Of a DNA stretch of 8,642 bases, positions 5,343 through 8,642 are shown in pieces. Every line of letters starts with the position of its first letter. The first letter of the stretch is position 1. The position numbers were made by a program, and so were the translations under genes. Source of the stretch: Deltaproteobacteria bacterium. Lineage in GTDB: Bacteria; Myxococcota_A; Polyangia; Palsa-1104; JAEUJZ01. Where the stretch lies: positions 1 through 8,642 of the forward strand of contig JAGNNG010000058.1 of assembly GCA_017990795.1 (NCBI GenBank). Reading direction: 5' to 3'. Below the pieces are notes generated by a model. It saw only the letters and a program-made list of their open reading frames with translations. It searched no databases and was not told where the DNA came from.

Positions 5343-7346
5343 CTACTTGAGGGTCAGGTTGACGGTGGTGGTGCCGTCTTTGGTTACGCTGTCCATCTTC
5401 AAGTCGGCCATCAGGCCATCGGCGCTGGTAGCGCGGATCTCCCAGGTGCCGGCAGGGATGGTGGTCATGAAGTTGTAGCTACCCATCGAGTTGGTGGTCT
5501 GGGTAAACAGGCCCCGGTTGATGGTGACTTTGGCTCCGACCACTGGCTTGCCAGCGCCGTCCACAACCTGCCCGAGCAACGTGCCCTTGCCAGGATCGGC
5601 GCCCACATAGACCTTGAAGTGGCTGGCGGTCTTGGTCAGGTAGTTGCGCTGGTCGATGGGCACCATGTGCATGACCCAAATGCCGTTGGCAAGGCCGGTG
5701 CGGAGCAGGTTCTTCTGCGTCACCGGGATCAGCGTACCCATGCTGTTAGGAATGGTGTCGCCGTAGCGGTCCAGGATGTAGTAGACGCCCTTGTAGTTCT
5801 TGTCATCGTTGGGGTAGGTCCAGTTGAAGAACGCGTCGCCGCTGGGATACCAAGTACCCTGCGAAGGATGACTGGACGAGGTGAGCGCGGGCGGGGTCGA
5901 GTTGATGGTGACCTTAAAGGTGTTCTCGACTAGACCGACGTTGCTCATCGAGTCGATGGGCACGATGTGGAACCAGTTCTCGCCGGTCTTCACGTCGGCG
6001 CTGGGGATCATCACGCTCTCGACGGCCACGGCCTTGCCACCGTTGGCGGGTGTAGGCGGCTGCGAGTTGGTCCGGCTGACCAAGTGGTAGTAGCCCTGCA
6101 CGCCGACAAACGACTGCGTCCAGGCCATGCTTAGCGCCGGGAAGTCATCGTTGTAGATCAGGTTCTGGTTCGGGTGCGAAGCCGAGGTCAGCGTGGTGGG
6201 CGGCAGCAGCCCTTCGGTGCGCACAGCGTTGATGGAGCCGGTGATCATGCGCACGCCACCATTGAGCAGCTTGACGCGACCTTGGCCACCTGCACCGCCG
6301 TAATATCCAGAAGTGCCAGCACCACCACCATTGGCCGTGATCGACCCAGAGATCACAATCTTGTCCGGAGTAGCCAACAGCACACCACCACCAGAACCTC
6401 CACCGCTGTTGTACGAGCTGGAGGAGCTGCCACTAGCACCATTGGCAGTGATCTGACCGGCAACGGTTATCGACTTGCCAGCCAAGAGCCGCAAGACACC
6501 GCCCCCAAAACCTCCGTTTAAACCTCCTGCGGACGAGGAGCCACCTCGGGAACCTGCCGAGACGGTAATGTCTGTCGTAGAGCCAAACGCCGCGCCACCG
6601 CTTCCGTCATAGCCATATCCCCCCTGGGTACCATAACCACCACCTCCGCCGCTTCGGTAACCACTAGCTGCGCCCTCTGGGCTATTACCCGTCGGATTGA
6701 CGACAATGGAAGCACCCGTCTCCACCATAATCGCGCCGCGCGTGCGCAGGGTCAGGTCGCCAGAAGGCGAAGTCAGGGTTGCGCCCGAACGAATGATGAT
6801 GTCGCCATCGATCAGCTGATCGCCGTCGAGCATCTTGTTCGAGGTGACATCCAAGCTGGGCATCGCACAGCGTGCATCTTCGCAGAAGGTCGTGCACGAC
6901 TCAGTGACGGTGTAAGCGCTGCCGGTCATGTTGCAGGCTTCGACGTTCTTGCCGTTACAGCGCTTGGTGCCAGCCTCGCAGGCTCCCGTACACAGACCCG
7001 CCGAGCAGCCGACAGTACAGGTCGCCGAGTACAGCCAAGCCGAGCCGCTGCCGTTGCAGATCTCAACGGAGTTACTGGGGCCACAGCGGTAGCTGCCGGG
7101 AACACAGGGCAAGCCAGCCGTCGGCATGGTTAGGTCCGGCATGGTGCCGCCGCCATCTTTGCCGCCGCCGCCAGCCATGTCACCGGCCATATCACCGCCC
7201 ATGGTCATGCCGCCGTCTTCATCGGACATGGCCATGTCAGCTGGGGTGACATTGGGGTTACCGGGATTGTTGTTCCCGCCACCGGAGGAACAAGCGGCCA
7301 CAAAGGCCAGACTCAGAAACAGGGGTTTATAGTCGCGAAACGTCAT
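5343..7346 (-). CDS. Large modular surface lipoprotein (Cys-rich repeats, Gly-rich beta region, Ig-like repeats, CarboxypepD-reg-like domain)
   Basis: The chosen start is ATG 7346, preceded by GAGGA six bases upstream; the open frame extends 22 codons further but without a signal. Residues 1-18 end in a good lipobox, VAA-Cys19. Then, in order: a Gly/Asp/Met/Asn-rich linker (20-78), and two tandem six-Cys repeats (C81, 88, 97, 110, 114, 119 and C123, 130, 138, 151, 155, 160). A Gly/Ser-rich strand-repeat region follows (about 166-376) with recurring phrases like ITVAGQITANG and IVISGSITANG, suggestive of a beta-helix. Next are two homologous Ig/Fn3-like repeats beginning SASHP and SSSHP (388-482 and 489-582). 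A C-terminal carboxypeptidase-regulatory-like domain (588-667, GQVVDGAGKPVVGAKVTI) ends it. No catalytic site is seen; a cell-surface adhesive or scaffold role is inferred. Confidence 0.85.
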   Translation of the reverse strand: MTFRDYKPLFLSLAFVAACSSGGGNNNPGNPNVTPADMAMSDEDGGMTMGGDMAGDMAGGGGKDGGGTMPDLTMPTAGLPCVPGSYRCGPSNSVEICNGSGSAWLYSATCTVGCSAGLCTGACEAGTKRCNGKNVEACNMTGSAYTVTESCTTFCEDARCAMPSLDVTSNKMLDGDQLIDGDIIIRSGATLTSPSGDLTLRTRGAIMVETGASIVVNPTGNSPEGAASGYRSGGGGGYGTQGGYGYDGSGGAAFGSTTDITVSAGSRGGSSSAGGLNGGFGGGVLRLLAGKSITVAGQITANGASGSSSSSYNSGGGSGGGVLLATPDKIVISGSITANGGGAGTSGYYGGAGGQGRVKLLNGGVRMITGSINAVRTEGLLPPTTLTSASHPNQNLIYNDDFPALSMAWTQSFVGVQGYYHLVSRTNSQPPTPANGGKAVAVESVMIPSADVKTGENWFHIVPIDSMSNVGLVENTFKVTINSTPPALTSSSHPSQGTWYPSGDAFFNWTYPNDDKNYKGVYYILDRYGDTIPNSMGTLIPVTQKNLLRTGLANGIWVMHMVPIDQRNYLTKTASHFKVYVGADPGKGTLLGQVVDGAGKPVVGAKVTINRGLFTQTTNSMGSYNFMTTIPAGTWEIRATSADGLMADLKMDSVTKDGTTTVNLTLK

Positions 7347-7384
7347 TGGAATCCTCGATTGGTCAAAACCGGAGGCATCATATA

Positions 7385-7397
7385 CTCGACCATCGAG
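7385..7397. promoter_or_regulatory. 13-bp palindrome upstream of the large lipoprotein gene
   Basis: CTCGA-CCA-TCGAG is a perfect dyad 38 bp before the ATG at 7346. It touches a minus-strand TATGAT (7382-7377) that could serve as a -10 box, although no matching -35 is visible. The position suits an operator, but so short a palindrome could be chance. Confidence 0.25.
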
Positions 7398-7503
7398 CGA
7401 GTTTGTACCCAAAAATGCGCTGATGTGCGCACCGACGACAACGCGGGGCTGATTAGGTTACGAAGATGGGTGGGAGCTGGCTGCGTGTGCAGCAGGGCTA
7501 GTG

Positions 7504-8412
7504 TCAGATGCTGATGACGAACTCGCCGGAGCGCGACTCACCCGGTGCCAGCAGCTGCAGGCCGACGCCGGTATTAAATGCGTCGGCGGGACCACTCCAC
7601 GGCTCGACGCAGACGAAGTCCTTCATCGCCACCGTCCACAGCACAATCGAGCTAAACAGCTCGGTCCACGCAAACTGGCGGGTGGCTTTGCCTGGAATCT
7701 GCAGCGTCGCCTGGCGCTCCGTTACGTCATGCAGGTGCAAGTCCACCTCGGGAGCGGCCAAATCTACCGTCCCAGCCCAGGCGAAAGCCTGGCCCGTCGT
7801 GTTGTCCAGCGCCTGCGCAGCCGAGACCTGCACCATCGCCTGCTGCTTGTCTTGGTCAGCAAGCAAAAAGTACGGATGCAGCCCACAGTGCAGCGGCATC
7901 CGGTGCTTGCTGCGATTTTCCACCGTCATCTCAATCGCTAGCGAGCGATAGCCCGCCCGCCCAACATCCACCGTCAGTCGGCACGAGAACTCAAACGGAA
8001 AGGTCACCATCGTTGCGGGACTGCTACGCAGCTCCATCGTCAGGTGCGCCTGCGCAACGTTGATAACCTCCCAGGCCGCATGACGAGCCAAACCGTGCTG
8101 ACGCATCGGATAGCCGAGGCCGTCGATTAGGTACCGATCTCCCGTCAGACGACCCGCGATGGGAAACAGGACCGGCACGCCACCGCGCACCTTCTCTTTG
8201 CGATCCGCCAGCGTCTTCTCGTCCAGATAGAGGATCTCGTCCTTACCGACAGCGAAGCGGGTGATGATGCCGCCCCGGGAAGGCGCGACCTCGGCGACGG
8301 CTGAACCGGCCATCAGGCGGAACATCTCAAGCCCACCGGGCCCTCGAAACTGCTTCACGGTAGGAGCCTGCGACGGTCGATGGTCAAAGTCATCAATAGG
8401 CGGTGGCGACAT
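7504..8412 (-). CDS. Aldose 1-epimerase family protein (galactose mutarotase-like)
   Basis: The 302-residue product interconverts anomers of an aldose, or of a related sugar phosphate, in the cytoplasm. Family landmarks are GGVPVLFPIAGRL (77-89), QHGLAR with His106, a LHCGLHPYF segment with His179, and the catalytic-Glu motif VEPWSGPADAFN with Glu270. Two His plus a Glu match the mutarotase active site. It most resembles the LacX/YeaD-like branch rather than classical GalM, and the exact sugar is not predictable. The start at 8412 (MSPPP) was chosen because the frame continues 57 codons upstream only as an Arg-rich run without a ribosome site or family similarity. No signal peptide is present. 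The next minus-strand gene begins 157 bp downstream, so co-transcription is uncertain. Confidence 0.88.
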   Translation of the reverse strand: MSPPPIDDFDHRPSQAPTVKQFRGPGGLEMFRLMAGSAVAEVAPSRGGIITRFAVGKDEILYLDEKTLADRKEKVRGGVPVLFPIAGRLTGDRYLIDGLGYPMRQHGLARHAAWEVINVAQAHLTMELRSSPATMVTFPFEFSCRLTVDVGRAGYRSLAIEMTVENRSKHRMPLHCGLHPYFLLADQDKQQAMVQVSAAQALDNTTGQAFAWAGTVDLAAPEVDLHLHDVTERQATLQIPGKATRQFAWTELFSSIVLWTVAMKDFVCVEPWSGPADAFNTGVGLQLLAPGESRSGEFVISI

Positions 8413-8419
8413 GCCCAAG

Positions 8420-8449
8420 AGTGTAGCGATACCACCCCAAATACGTCGA
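8420..8449 (-). promoter_or_regulatory. Possible promoter of the epimerase gene
   Basis: On the minus strand TCGACG (8449-8444) and TACACT (8425-8420) match four of six bases each of the -35 and -10 consensus with an 18-bp spacer. The -10 box would lie only seven bases from the ATG at 8412, implying a leaderless or nearly leaderless message. This agrees with the lack of a ribosome site but is weak evidence. Confidence 0.25.
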
Positions 8450-8586
8450 GTACGGAGCGGCTCTCGACGAGGATGCGAGCAGTTCTGACCCAGCGCCCGA
8501 CGTCGAAGCCCCCGACGCGCCGCCGCTGGCAATTCGCTTGCAACTTGTTCGTAGACCCTTGGGTTTCTTGTTATAAGTGCCACACC

Positions 8587-8642
8587 ATGCCGCGCCCGCC
8601 CCAGAAGGAGCCCCGCACCACCGCCAACAAGTCGGTGAGCCG
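8587..8642 (+). CDS. Start of a possible divergent gene (cut by window end)
   Basis: An ATG at 8587 opens a frame that runs off the window: 18 full codons, basic and Pro-rich (MPRPPQKEP then RTTANKSVS), with G/C third positions. The sequence TTATAAG at 8571-8577 lies just upstream and could be a -10 element, which would again mean a near-leaderless start; no ribosome site is seen. It is divergent from the epimerase gene with 174 bp between. Too little is present to name a function. Confidence 0.35.
   Translation, partial: MPRPPQKEPRTTANKSVS

Noticed and set aside
5340..5933. 197-codon plus-strand open frame
   Set aside because: It is antisense to the Ig-like and C-terminal domains of the large lipoprotein; no motif and no ribosome site.
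7480..7493. Short hairpin GCTGC/GCAGC after the epimerase stop
   Set aside because: The stem is only five base pairs and no T-run follows on the minus strand, so it cannot be supported as a terminator.
7501..7951. Plus-strand open frames opposite the epimerase
   Set aside because: They lie wholly antisense to a gene with clear catalytic motifs and have no independent support.

Overview
The window looks like chromosomal DNA from a GC-rich Gram-negative bacterium, most likely a myxobacterium-like (Myxococcota / former Deltaproteobacteria) lineage. This is inferred from G/C-rich codon third positions, several secreted cysteine-rich or glycine-rich lipoproteins with Ser/Gly/Asn/Pro-rich linkers after the lipobox, and an outer-membrane protein ending in Phe. 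No phage, transposase, CRISPR, tRNA or rRNA gene was seen.

Layout. Positions 1-2377 (+): the 3' part of a GMC-family FAD oxidoreductase that begins outside the window, then a small membrane/lipoprotein DUF218 (YdcF/SanA-like) protein 22 bp later, then an unrecognised membrane-anchored protein with a Cys-rich tail. Positions 2378-3014: a 637-bp stretch without a confident gene. It holds a 30-bp direct repeat pair enclosing a 50-nt imperfect palindrome, two 42-bp tandem repeats, and the leader of the next unit. Positions 3015-4597 (+): a two-gene envelope unit, a probable beta-barrel outer-membrane protein and a 25-cysteine lipoprotein 32 bp downstream, closed by a textbook intrinsic terminator. 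Positions 4735-5160 (-): hemJ, protoporphyrinogen IX oxidase of haem synthesis. Positions 5343-7346 (-): a large modular surface lipoprotein with its own probable terminator. Positions 7504-8412 (-): an aldose-1-epimerase family enzyme. Positions 8587 to the end (+): the first codons of a possible divergent gene.

How the parts fit. The envelope theme dominates: four or five of the products are exported or membrane-bound. The genes do not form one recognisable pathway. hemJ and the epimerase are housekeeping-type metabolic genes that stand alone here. The most unusual part is the 2387-2672 repeat region. Its repeat copies differ only by changes that are synonymous in one + strand frame, and it also contains a long palindrome. 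It may be a dispersed repeat element, a structured RNA or a short repetitive protein. The sequence alone does not decide, and I do not claim a complete new system.
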